A stretch of DNA of 5,445 nt, taken from the NCBI GenBank assembly GCA_900313765.1, contig OMSN01000123.1:1-5445 (forward strand), written 5' to 3'. Under the pieces are notes generated by a model. The model made no database searches. It was given only the letters and a program-made list of their open reading frames with translations, and was not told the origin of the DNA. Every line of letters begins with the position of its first letter. Positions within the stretch are counted from its first letter, which is position 1. The translations under genes and the position numbers were made by a program. This document shows, piece by piece, positions 1 through 4,804 of the stretch. This DNA is from an uncultured Eubacteriales bacterium. Its GTDB lineage: Bacteria; Bacillota; Clostridia; Lachnospirales; Lachnospiraceae.

Positions 1-462
1 TGATCCGGCTGTGCCCAGTTCAGTGAGCGACTCGCGATCCATCTTTATATCTCCCACGAGTGCCTCGACATCAGGCAGTGCGTCCTCAAGACTGTCTTGC
101 GTTGCAAAAAACAGATTCATGGCAGTCTGAAGAGACGACATCTTCGTTAACTCCTCTTCAGACACTTCCGGATCCGTCATACAGCGCATGAAGTCTTCCT
201 GCGGCGCCGCGATATACAGTATCAGGCCTGCATACGTATGATGATCCTGATCAACCGCTCCTGCCGAGTAAGGAAGAACCGTGCCTTTAGTGTCAAGGAG
301 CTCCTGCGGTATCGCGAAATCCATACCGACTTCAGAGAAAGACTCCTTCTGGTTTTCTGCACTGGCAGGACCTGCCAGAGTCAGAACCGCAAGCATTGAG
401 GCTGTCAGAACGCCTGCGCTCCATCTTCTAATCTTTGAAAATAAATAATGCTTTGTGTTCAT
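1..462 (-). CDS. Exported protein with Sec signal peptide, N-terminal part (C-terminus beyond window)
   Basis: Reading the complement from the ATG at 462 gives 154 open codons running off the window edge. The start is supported by a GGAGAGA ribosome site (complement 477-471) 8 nt upstream. The product begins with a textbook Sec signal peptide: a basic n-region (K4, K10, R12, R13), a hydrophobic stretch at about 16-31, and a PASA signal peptidase I site with predicted cleavage after A35. There is no lipobox cysteine, so it should be secreted or exposed rather than a lipoprotein. The mature part is acidic, with phrases such as FSEVGMDFAIPQEL and HHTYAGLILYIAAPQEDF. I do not recognise the domain with certainty. 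The style resembles the N-terminal region of some exported TlpA/thioredoxin-like proteins of gut Bacillota, but no CxxC is visible in the part present, so this is a guess. It is divergent from the symporter gene. Confidence 0.85.
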   Translation of the reverse strand, partial: MNTKHYLFSKIRRWSAGVLTASMLAVLTLAGPASAENQKESFSEVGMDFAIPQELLDTKGTVLPYSAGAVDQDHHTYAGLILYIAAPQEDFMRCMTDPEVSEEELTKMSSLQTAMNLFFATQDSLEDALPDVEALVGDIKMDRESLTELGTAGS

Positions 463-470
463 ATGTTCTA

Positions 471-477
471 TCTCTCC
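471..477 (-). promoter_or_regulatory. Ribosome binding site of the exported-protein gene
   Basis: The complement reads GGAGAGA, then 8 nt, then the ATG at 462. This fixes the start of a gene whose C-terminus is not in the window. Confidence 0.75.
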
Positions 478-576
478 ATTTTTTCATATTTTTCCTCAAT
501 TTGATAAACGCTGCGTTTTGACAATCTTAGCATGCTTCCTGTTCGAAATGGATGAACAATCTGTGGAATGGTGATG

Positions 577-605
577 TTCAAACTTTGTCCTCGGTATGCT
601 ATTAT
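577..605 (+). promoter_or_regulatory. Predicted sigma-A promoter of the symporter gene (extended -10)
   Basis: TTCAAA (577-582, 4 of 6 to TTGACA), a 17-bp spacer, and TATTAT (600-605, 5 of 6 to TATAAT). A TG dinucleotide at 597-598, one base before the -10 box, makes this an extended -10 promoter. Transcription would start near 612, leaving a leader of about 60 nt before the symporter ATG. Confidence 0.6.
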
Positions 606-624
606 GAACTATATGCTGTTTGTC

Positions 625-638
625 GGCCGGAACCGGCC
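625..638. repeat. GC palindrome in the symporter leader, possible operator
   Basis: GGCCGG-AA-CCGGCC is a perfect 6-bp inverted repeat around two A residues. It lies just downstream of the predicted transcription start and about 25 bp before the ribosome site. It could be a repressor site placed to block RNA polymerase, or a small RNA hairpin (5-bp stem, GAAC loop). No T-run follows, so it is not an intrinsic terminator. The regulator, if any, is unknown. Confidence 0.4.
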
Positions 639-662
639 TTCTGAGAGGGGGATATGCCTGGA

Positions 663-667
663 AGGAG
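663..667 (+). promoter_or_regulatory. Ribosome binding site that sets the symporter start at 674
   Basis: AGGAG within GGAAGGAG, 6 nt before the ATG at 674. The in-frame ATG at 620 has no such site and would add 18 residues rich in Gly and Arg that do not fit the family's N-terminus. Confidence 0.85.
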
Positions 668-673
668 TTATCA

Positions 674-2074
674 ATGTCTGTTGCTTCAATCCTGACAAAA
701 TTCGACGATGTTCTTTACACCTGGTGTCTGATCTACATGCTCGCCGGAGCGGGAATCTTCTTCACGGTCCGTACACGTTTCGTTCAGCTCCGCCTTCTGA
801 AGGACTGTTTCAAGTGTATGTTTGAGAAGAAGACTTCCGAAAATGGAATCTCTTCCTTCCAGGCTCTTATGATCGCGACTGCGTCCCGCGTCGGTACCGG
901 CAATATGGCCGGCGTAGCAACTGCGATCGTAGTGGGCGGCCCGGGAGCAGCCTTCTGGATGTGGCTGATGGCAATCCTCGGCGCAGCCTCCGCTTTTGTG
1001 GAAAGCACTCTCGCCCAGATCTACAAGACACGGGAGTCAGACGGCAGTTTCAAGGGAGGTCCCGCTTACTACATCGAACGTGCGCTCCATGCACGCTGGC
1101 TGGGCATCATCTTCGCGATCTCACTGATCGCGACCTTTGCCTTCGGCTTCAATGGTCTGCAGGCATACAATATCTTCTCCACTATGGAGTACTATATTCC
1201 CAACCTGCACAGTTCACCGGTCCCGCTGGTCATAGGCGTCATCCTTCTCATCGCCTCGCTGTACCTGTTTTTTGCCGGGTCAGAGAAGATCGGCTGGCTC
1301 TCCTCTGTGCTTGTCCCGGTCATGTCTGTCATGTACATCGCCATGGGACTTCTGATCATTGTTCTCAACTTCTCACAGATTCCTGCAGTCCTGGCATCTG
1401 TGCTGCGTTCAGCATTTGACTTCAAGGCGATCTTCGGAGGCTTCACCGGCTCCTGCATGGTATACGGCATCAAACGCGGCCTGTTCTCCAACGAAGCCGG
1501 TATGGGTTCTGCCCCCAATGCTTCGGCATCAGCAGAAGTTTCCCACCCTGCAAAACAGGGCCTGGCACAGATCATTTCGGTATACATCGATACGCTTATG
1601 ATCTGCTCTGCCACTGTCTTCATCCTGCTGCTCACGGGTGTCTATAAGACAGACAGTACGCTGAACGGCATCCCGCTCCTTCAGCAGAGTGTCGCTCATC
1701 AGTTTGGCTCCTGGTCGATCCACATCATAACAGTTGCAGTCTGCATGTTCGCCTTCACTTCCATCGTAGGAAACTACTTCTACGCGGAGGCAAACATTCT
1801 CTTTATCAGTAAGAACAAGGCTGTGCTGACCATTTTCCGTATCGCCGCAGCCATTATGATCATGGTCGGAGCCATGAACAGCATGGACGTGGCCTGGAGC
1901 CTTGCAGACATCACCATGGGACTGGAAGCTGTAGTCAACATCATAGCAATAGTCCTGCTGTCGCGCATTGCCATAGCGGCTCTGAAAGATTATGAAAGCC
2001 AGAAAGCAAAGGGAGTCGATCCGGTCTTCCACGAAAAGAATATCGGACTCAATAATACCGATGTATGGAAATAA
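674..2074 (+). CDS. Sodium:alanine/glycine symporter, AGCS family (complete, 466 aa)
   Basis: An integral membrane transporter that by family knowledge imports alanine and/or glycine with Na+ (some members use H+). The 466-residue length is normal for the AGCS family. Diagnostic motifs are in order: an N-terminal membrane helix at about 15-31; the ion/substrate-site segment SRVGTGNMAGV (71-81); the family signature GGPGAAFWMW (88-97); a glutamine in FNGLQAYN (Q163), at the position where the family has a substrate-contacting Gln; and KRGLFSNEAGMGSAP (267-281), the most conserved block. Hydrophobic helices continue to about residue 437, followed by a short polar tail ending DVWK. No key residue appears to be missing. 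The start at 674 is chosen by its ribosome site. It is monocistronic, with its own promoter at 577-605. Its stop lies 4 bp from the stop of the convergent HD-RdgB gene. The exact substrate (Ala versus Gly) cannot be told from sequence. Confidence 0.96.
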   Translation: MSVASILTKFDDVLYTWCLIYMLAGAGIFFTVRTRFVQLRLLKDCFKCMFEKKTSENGISSFQALMIATASRVGTGNMAGVATAIVVGGPGAAFWMWLMAILGAASAFVESTLAQIYKTRESDGSFKGGPAYYIERALHARWLGIIFAISLIATFAFGFNGLQAYNIFSTMEYYIPNLHSSPVPLVIGVILLIASLYLFFAGSEKIGWLSSVLVPVMSVMYIAMGLLIIVLNFSQIPAVLASVLRSAFDFKAIFGGFTGSCMVYGIKRGLFSNEAGMGSAPNASASAEVSHPAKQGLAQIISVYIDTLMICSATVFILLLTGVYKTDSTLNGIPLLQQSVAHQFGSWSIHIITVAVCMFAFTSIVGNYFYAEANILFISKNKAVLTIFRIAAAIMIMVGAMNSMDVAWSLADITMGLEAVVNIIAIVLLSRIAIAALKDYESQKAKGVDPVFHEKNIGLNNTDVWK

Positions 2075-2086
2075 AGCCTCAGGCTT
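2074..2086. terminator. Short hairpin across two convergent stop codons (weak terminator candidate)
   Basis: AAGCC-TCA-GGCTT forms a 5-bp stem with a 3-nt loop that spans the symporter stop (2072-2074) and the HD-RdgB stop (complement 2081-2079). On the complement it is followed by TATTTCC, a poor U-tract; on the plus strand no T-run follows. It is at best a weak terminator for the leftward transcript. Confidence 0.25.
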
Positions 2087-3170
2087 CCTGTCTGAGATAA
2101 TCCATCAGCATATTCACAGCCTTTGCTCTGTGTGAATAGGTCTCCTTGAAGGAAATGGGCAGACTGGCGGTTGTTTTCCCGTCTGCATCTTCAGAGATGA
2201 AGATCGGGTCATATCCGAACCCGTTTGTCCCTTCCTCTTCAAAGGCAATCGTGCCGTTCCAGATCCCCTTGAACAGATGGTGCTCTCCACTGTCATCTAT
2301 AAAACAGATACAGCACACGAATCTTGCGGATCGATCGTCTGCATCCTTAAGGCCATCGATCACAGCCATTCTGCGCTCATGTTCCGTGGACAGCCCCTTG
2401 TATCTGGCAGAATAGATTCCCGGCTCACCGTTCAGCGCTTCCACCTCCAGACCGCTGTCATCTGAGATCACGCTGCACCTGGTCAGGTCATAGATCGCCT
2501 GTGCCTTCAGAAGCGCGTTCTCTTCGAAAGTGGTTCCGGTTTCCTCGACCTCTAAGCTGATATCCTTCTCACCCTGGGAATACACCACGAATCCAAGCGG
2601 TTCGAATATATCCTTGTATTCTTTGATCTTACCCTGGTTGTTGCTTGCAATGATCAGTTCTTTCTTCATCGTTCCGTATCCTGTCCTTTGATGTTGATCT
2701 GTCCTGTTCTCATGCCTGCCCCTCTTGAAGATCGTCTCATTTGTAGAGCAGATCTTGTCGGAGATCGTAAGCAGCCACGCAATCCTGCTGTTCGGGATAT
2801 CCCACAGCGTCAGCGGCCACATATGCGTGCGGATCGCGTTTTTCACGTCATCACTCACTTCGAAATCGAGCTTCGCCTTGTCCGCTGCAATCGCCGGATG
2901 ATGGAATCCATGCAGATGATCGCCATGTGTATGCCAGTCATACAGGTAATAATCGTGAAGCAGGCATGCCGTGACAAGTTCCGATTCTTTCACTCCGAGA
3001 TGCAGCCGGCGGTTCAGGCAGAAAGCAGTCCAGGCAACGTCCATGCAGTGCTCATAAGTCGTCACCTTCCCATGCTGGACATACTGCTTCATGGATTGAA
3101 AGTTCGGATCGTCCAGTATCGGCCTGGCCAGCTCTGTAAATGTTTTGTATGCCTCACTCTTGCTGCTCAT
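2079..3170 (-). CDS. rdgB: HD-domain phosphohydrolase fused in frame to RdgB/HAM1 XTP/dITP pyrophosphatase (363 aa)
   Basis: One open frame carries two complete domains. Residues about 1-150 are an HD-superfamily metal-dependent phosphohydrolase: His in the TYEHCMDV segment (H41), the LLHDYYLYDWH motif (H72-D73), a His-rich HGDHLHGFHHP stretch (about 82-92), HMWPLT (116-121), and a late Asp in ISDKICS (D138). Its substrate is unknown. Residues 168-363 (196 aa, normal RdgB length) are a full Ham1/RdgB enzyme, which by family hydrolyses ITP, dITP and XTP to the monophosphate and PPi, keeping deaminated purines out of DNA and RNA. Its motifs are SNNQGKIKEY (176-185), EETGTTFEENALLKA (209-223), DDSGLEVEALNGEPGIYSARY in two parts (237-257; catalytic Asp pair), GFGYDPIF (317-324) and the terminal SHRAKA. 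The linker (about 150-167) is polar and unlike either domain. The start at 3170 follows AAAAGGAG; the in-frame ATG at 3185 would put this ribosome site inside the coding region. These two domains are normally separate proteins; see the internal start at 2669 and the findings. Confidence 0.9.
   Translation of the reverse strand: MSSKSEAYKTFTELARPILDDPNFQSMKQYVQHGKVTTYEHCMDVAWTAFCLNRRLHLGVKESELVTACLLHDYYLYDWHTHGDHLHGFHHPAIAADKAKLDFEVSDDVKNAIRTHMWPLTLWDIPNSRIAWLLTISDKICSTNETIFKRGRHENRTDQHQRTGYGTMKKELIIASNNQGKIKEYKDIFEPLGFVVYSQGEKDISLEVEETGTTFEENALLKAQAIYDLTRCSVISDDSGLEVEALNGEPGIYSARYKGLSTEHERRMAVIDGLKDADDRSARFVCCICFIDDSGEHHLFKGIWNGTIAFEEEGTNGFGYDPIFISEDADGKTTASLPISFKETYSHRAKAVNMLMDYLRQEA
2667..2682 (-). 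promoter_or_regulatory. Internal ribosome site and ATG for a free-standing RdgB
   Basis: On the complement, AGGA (2682-2679) lies 9 nt before an ATG (2669-2667) that opens exactly at the canonical RdgB N-terminus, MKKELIIASNNQGK. In the +1 frame a TGA (2668-2666) overlaps this ATG as ATGA, the usual arrangement of translationally coupled genes. A separate 196-aa RdgB is therefore likely to be made even if the long fused frame is also translated. Confidence 0.55.
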
Positions 3171-3174
3171 TGTA

Positions 3175-3182
3175 CTCCTTTT
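3175..3182 (-). promoter_or_regulatory. Ribosome binding site that sets the HD-RdgB start at 3170
   Basis: The complement reads AAAAGGAG followed by 4 nt and ATG. The upstream ATG at 3185 overlaps this site and has no good ribosome site of its own. Confidence 0.8.
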
Positions 3183-3205
3183 CATTCATTAGTTTCTCTG
3201 ATATC

Positions 3206-3234
3206 ATTATATCGTATTCAAAAATGACTGTACA
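3206..3234 (-). promoter_or_regulatory. Predicted sigma-A promoter of the HD-RdgB gene
   Basis: The complement shows TGTACA (3234-3229, 4 of 6 to TTGACA), a 17-bp spacer, and a perfect TATAAT (3211-3206). Transcription would start near 3199, giving a leader of about 30 nt. The -10 box overlaps a small inverted repeat, GATAT-CATT-ATATC (3200-3213). Confidence 0.7.
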
Positions 3235-3278
3235 TCTTTCATTCGGATGGCGCGAAGAAACCGCTGCATTGCTGAGAT

Positions 3279-4577
3279 ATGACAAAATACACCAGTTTTC
3301 GGGAATTAACAGACAGTTGGAAGAACCGCACGGACTCCGCCCTGATCTATACAGCGGGGGATGACAAGGTCATTCTGACCTTCCATAATCTGTATACGCA
3401 GATTCACTCTGCACAGTCTGTATGCGAGGTAATCCGGGCAGATCATTCTCCACAGACCATTGTCCGGATCTTTGCTGATGTCATCGGCGGAAATGATGTG
3501 CTGCTGATCGATGAGAGTACGCCTGAAAATGTAGAAACTCAGATCCGTGAAGCATTTCTTCCACTGCTTCCCCTCCGGAAGCAGCCCGGAAATGACACGG
3601 GCGATGACAGGAACGAAGAAGGACATATCCTGTTCTTCACTTCCGGTACCACAGACAGTTCCAAAACCGTCGTCCTGTCCACAAGGGCACTTCTTGCGAG
3701 CACATGGGGCGGGCAGTCCATGCTTGCCTGCAGCAAGCGTGATATACTGCTCAGCGTCCTTCCGCTGTATCACGTATTCGGTTTTGTGTGCGGTCTGCTG
3801 TGGGGACTGTGCTATGGGGCGCGTGTCGCCCTCGGAAGAGGTCCTCTCCATGTTATAGATGACTGCCGTTATTTCCATCCCACCATTCTTCCCGTCGTTC
3901 CCACGATTGCAGAAGAGCTGCTGCGTCTGGACGCGCTGAACAGAGAACTTCGAATCATTCTGATCGGTGCTGCCGTCCCCACTCAGGAGACGCTCCGGGC
4001 CCTCCAGATTCGAGGCATACAGACGTACACCGGATACGGTCTGACAGAGACCGCCAGCGGCTTGGCGATCACCAGGGATCTGAGCGCACCTCTGTCCCTC
4101 TATATCTGTCCGGGAGCAGACCTGAAGATCGGTCCTGACGGAGAGATCACGGTTAAAACGGACGCTCTGATGGAAGGTTATCTGGATCCCGCCGACGGGA
4201 GCCTGAACCTGCCTCTGCAGGACGGCAGATTCCACACAGGAGATCTTGGACGGATCGATGAGAGAGGCGCACTGCGCATCACAGGACGCAAAAAAGATAT
4301 GCTTATGCTTCCGGACGGCAACAAAGTATTCTGTCCGGAATATGAAGCATATCTGTCAGAAGAACTGGGTTCAGATGAGTTGTGTGTAATTCTCGATAAC
4401 GGCCGTCCGGCACTGCTGTACAGCAGCCGCCTCGCACGTCCCCTGGTAGAGAAAGCAGTGACCGGGCTGAACCGGCATTATCCGCGCAGCCGGCAGATCG
4501 CGAAACTGATCCCCCGGGAAGGGCTTCTTCCCCGCACGGCAACCGGAAAGATTATGCGCTGGGTGCTGCAGCGATAA
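3279..4577 (+). CDS. Compact AMP-forming acyl/aryl ligase, ANL superfamily (432 aa)
   Basis: An adenylate-forming enzyme that should activate a carboxylic acid with ATP to an acyl-AMP and pass it to CoA or a carrier-protein thiol. The core motifs are in order: P-loop TSGTTDSSK (121-129), LPLYHVFGF (161-169), YTGYGLTETA (250-259), HTGDLG with the ribose-binding Asp (319-324, D322), the hinge GRKKDML (336-342), and the C-terminal PRTATGKIMR with the catalytic Lys (418-427, K424). All key residues are present, so it should be active. At 432 aa it is about 70-120 residues shorter than typical acyl-CoA synthetases. The shortening is in the N-terminal subdomain, since only 120 residues precede the P-loop, and in the small C-terminal domain. 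The substrate cannot be read from sequence. An in-frame TGA at 3273-3275 limits the start to the ATG at 3279 or later. That ATG lacks a good ribosome site, having only GAG 2 nt away, so translation may be weak. It has no operon partner and converges with the acetyltransferase. Confidence 0.9.
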   Translation: MTKYTSFRELTDSWKNRTDSALIYTAGDDKVILTFHNLYTQIHSAQSVCEVIRADHSPQTIVRIFADVIGGNDVLLIDESTPENVETQIREAFLPLLPLRKQPGNDTGDDRNEEGHILFFTSGTTDSSKTVVLSTRALLASTWGGQSMLACSKRDILLSVLPLYHVFGFVCGLLWGLCYGARVALGRGPLHVIDDCRYFHPTILPVVPTIAEELLRLDALNRELRIILIGAAVPTQETLRALQIRGIQTYTGYGLTETASGLAITRDLSAPLSLYICPGADLKIGPDGEITVKTDALMEGYLDPADGSLNLPLQDGRFHTGDLGRIDERGALRITGRKKDMLMLPDGNKVFCPEYEAYLSEELGSDELCVILDNGRPALLYSSRLARPLVEKAVTGLNRHYPRSRQIAKLIPREGLLPRTATGKIMRWVLQR

Positions 4578-4594
4578 AGGGCAGCTCTCTGGAT

Positions 4595-4612
4595 GTATGA
4601 CGCTGCGGCGCA
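4595..4612 (+). repeat. 18-bp direct repeat, copy 1
   Basis: GTATGACGCTGCGGCGCA, identical to the copy at 4666-4683, with starts 71 bp apart. It lies 17 bp after the ligase stop codon. This copy stands outside the long inverted repeat and lacks the full following hairpin (GCGCATTT rather than GCGCAGC). Confidence 0.85.
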
Positions 4613-4628
4613 TTTAATCGTTCACGCA

Positions 4629-4708
4629 CGCCCCTTCCAAGCCGCAGACCATCCGCGCTTTGCGCGTATGACGCTGCGGCGCAGCTATTGTCTGCGGCTG
4701 AAGGGGCG
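4629..4708. repeat. Nested inverted-repeat element (long stem with two hairpins in its loop)
   Basis: The outer arms are CGCCCCTTC-CAA-GCCGCAGAC (4629-4649) and GTCTGCGGC-T-GAAGGGGCG (4690-4708). Both 9-bp blocks pair perfectly, separated by a small asymmetric bulge. The 40-nt loop holds two perfect mini-hairpins: CGCGC-TTT-GCGCG (4654-4666) and GCTGC-GGC-GCAGC (4673-4685). As RNA or cruciform DNA this makes a three-way junction. It is not coding on either strand in any convincing way and is not a tRNA. It resembles repetitive extragenic palindrome or MITE-like elements in style, but copy number elsewhere cannot be seen here. Confidence 0.75.
4666..4683 (+). repeat. 18-bp direct repeat, copy 2
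   Basis: Identical to 4595-4612. This copy lies inside the loop of the long inverted repeat and supplies most of its second mini-hairpin. Confidence 0.85.
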
Positions 4709-4710
4709 CT

Positions 4711-4723
4711 CCCGCTTCGCGGG
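4711..4723. repeat. Small hairpin CCCGC-TTC-GCGGG
   Basis: A perfect 5-bp stem with a TTC loop, directly following the outer arm of the nested inverted repeat and 7 bp before the terminator stem. It probably belongs to the same structured 3' region. Confidence 0.6.
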
Positions 4724-4730
4724 TCAGGAT

Positions 4731-4783
4731 AAAAACAGCGCCTTTCTTCTTCAGGCAAGCCTGAGTCGACAGGCGCTGTTTTT
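4731..4783. terminator. Bidirectional Rho-independent terminator
   Basis: AAAAACAGCGCCT (4731-4743) and AGGCGCTGTTTTT (4771-4783) form a perfect 13-bp inverted repeat. Its outer A/T runs provide a U-tract on either strand, so it can end both the rightward ligase transcript and the leftward acetyltransferase transcript. The 27-nt loop is unusually large and contains its own hairpin TCAGG-CAAG-CCTGA (4751-4764). Confidence 0.92.
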
Positions 4784-4804
4784 GTCCTGCCGTGAACGGC
4801 AGCT

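Larger units (their letters stand above)
463..673. other. Divergent intergenic control region
   Basis: This 211-bp gap separates the exported-protein gene (leftward) from the symporter gene (rightward). The left half is AT-rich and the right half contains a GC palindrome. A good rightward promoter is visible at 577-605. For the leftward gene I see only weak candidates, such as TTGTCA on the complement at 524-519 without a well-spaced -10 box, so its promoter remains unassigned. Confidence 0.6.
3171..3278. other. Divergent intergenic region between HD-RdgB and ANL ligase
   Basis: This is a 108-bp gap. The leftward promoter is clear. For the rightward ligase I see no well-spaced promoter; the best is TTCATT (3185-3190), 17 bp, then TATATC (3208-3213), which is poor and overlaps the leftward -10 box. 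The inverted repeat GATAT-CATT-ATATC (3200-3213) sits on both and could be a shared control site. Confidence 0.4.

Noticed and set aside
518..523. Perfect TTGACA on the plus strand
   Set aside because: No -10-like hexamer lies 16-18 bp downstream; the sequence there is TTCGA-rich. The 577-605 promoter is much better.
620..673. Upstream in-frame ATG extending the symporter by 18 residues
   Set aside because: It has no ribosome site and an untypical Gly/Arg-rich N-terminus, whereas AGGAG sits 6 nt before the ATG at 674.
1529..2032. 167-codon open frame antisense to the symporter
   Set aside because: It lies wholly within a strongly conserved AGCS gene and its translation is His/Asp/Cys-rich without domain logic, so it is a shadow frame.
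3171..3185. Upstream in-frame ATG for the HD-RdgB gene
   Set aside because: The AAAAGGAG ribosome site would lie inside the coding sequence. The ATG at 3170 is correctly placed after it.
2688..3227. 179-codon plus-strand frame opposite the HD domain
   Set aside because: The HD motifs are on the complement. This frame has no ribosome site or domain features.
3224..3364. Small plus-strand frame (MTVHLSFGW...) ahead of the ligase
   Set aside because: It has no Shine-Dalgarno sequence, overlaps the ligase start in another frame and runs into Gly/Pro-rich shadow text.
3306..4235. 309-codon open frame antisense to the ANL ligase
   Set aside because: The ligase strand has every family motif. The antisense product is low-sense Gln/Arg-rich text with no recognisable domain.
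4595..4683. Possible CRISPR-like repeat pair
   Set aside because: There are only two copies of an 18-mer, the interval is itself palindromic, and no cas genes are present.
4629..4708. tRNA-like folding of the 80-nt nested element
   Set aside because: A three-way junction is possible, but there is no acceptor/CCA stem, no GTTCRA T-loop and no anticodon arm of the right size.
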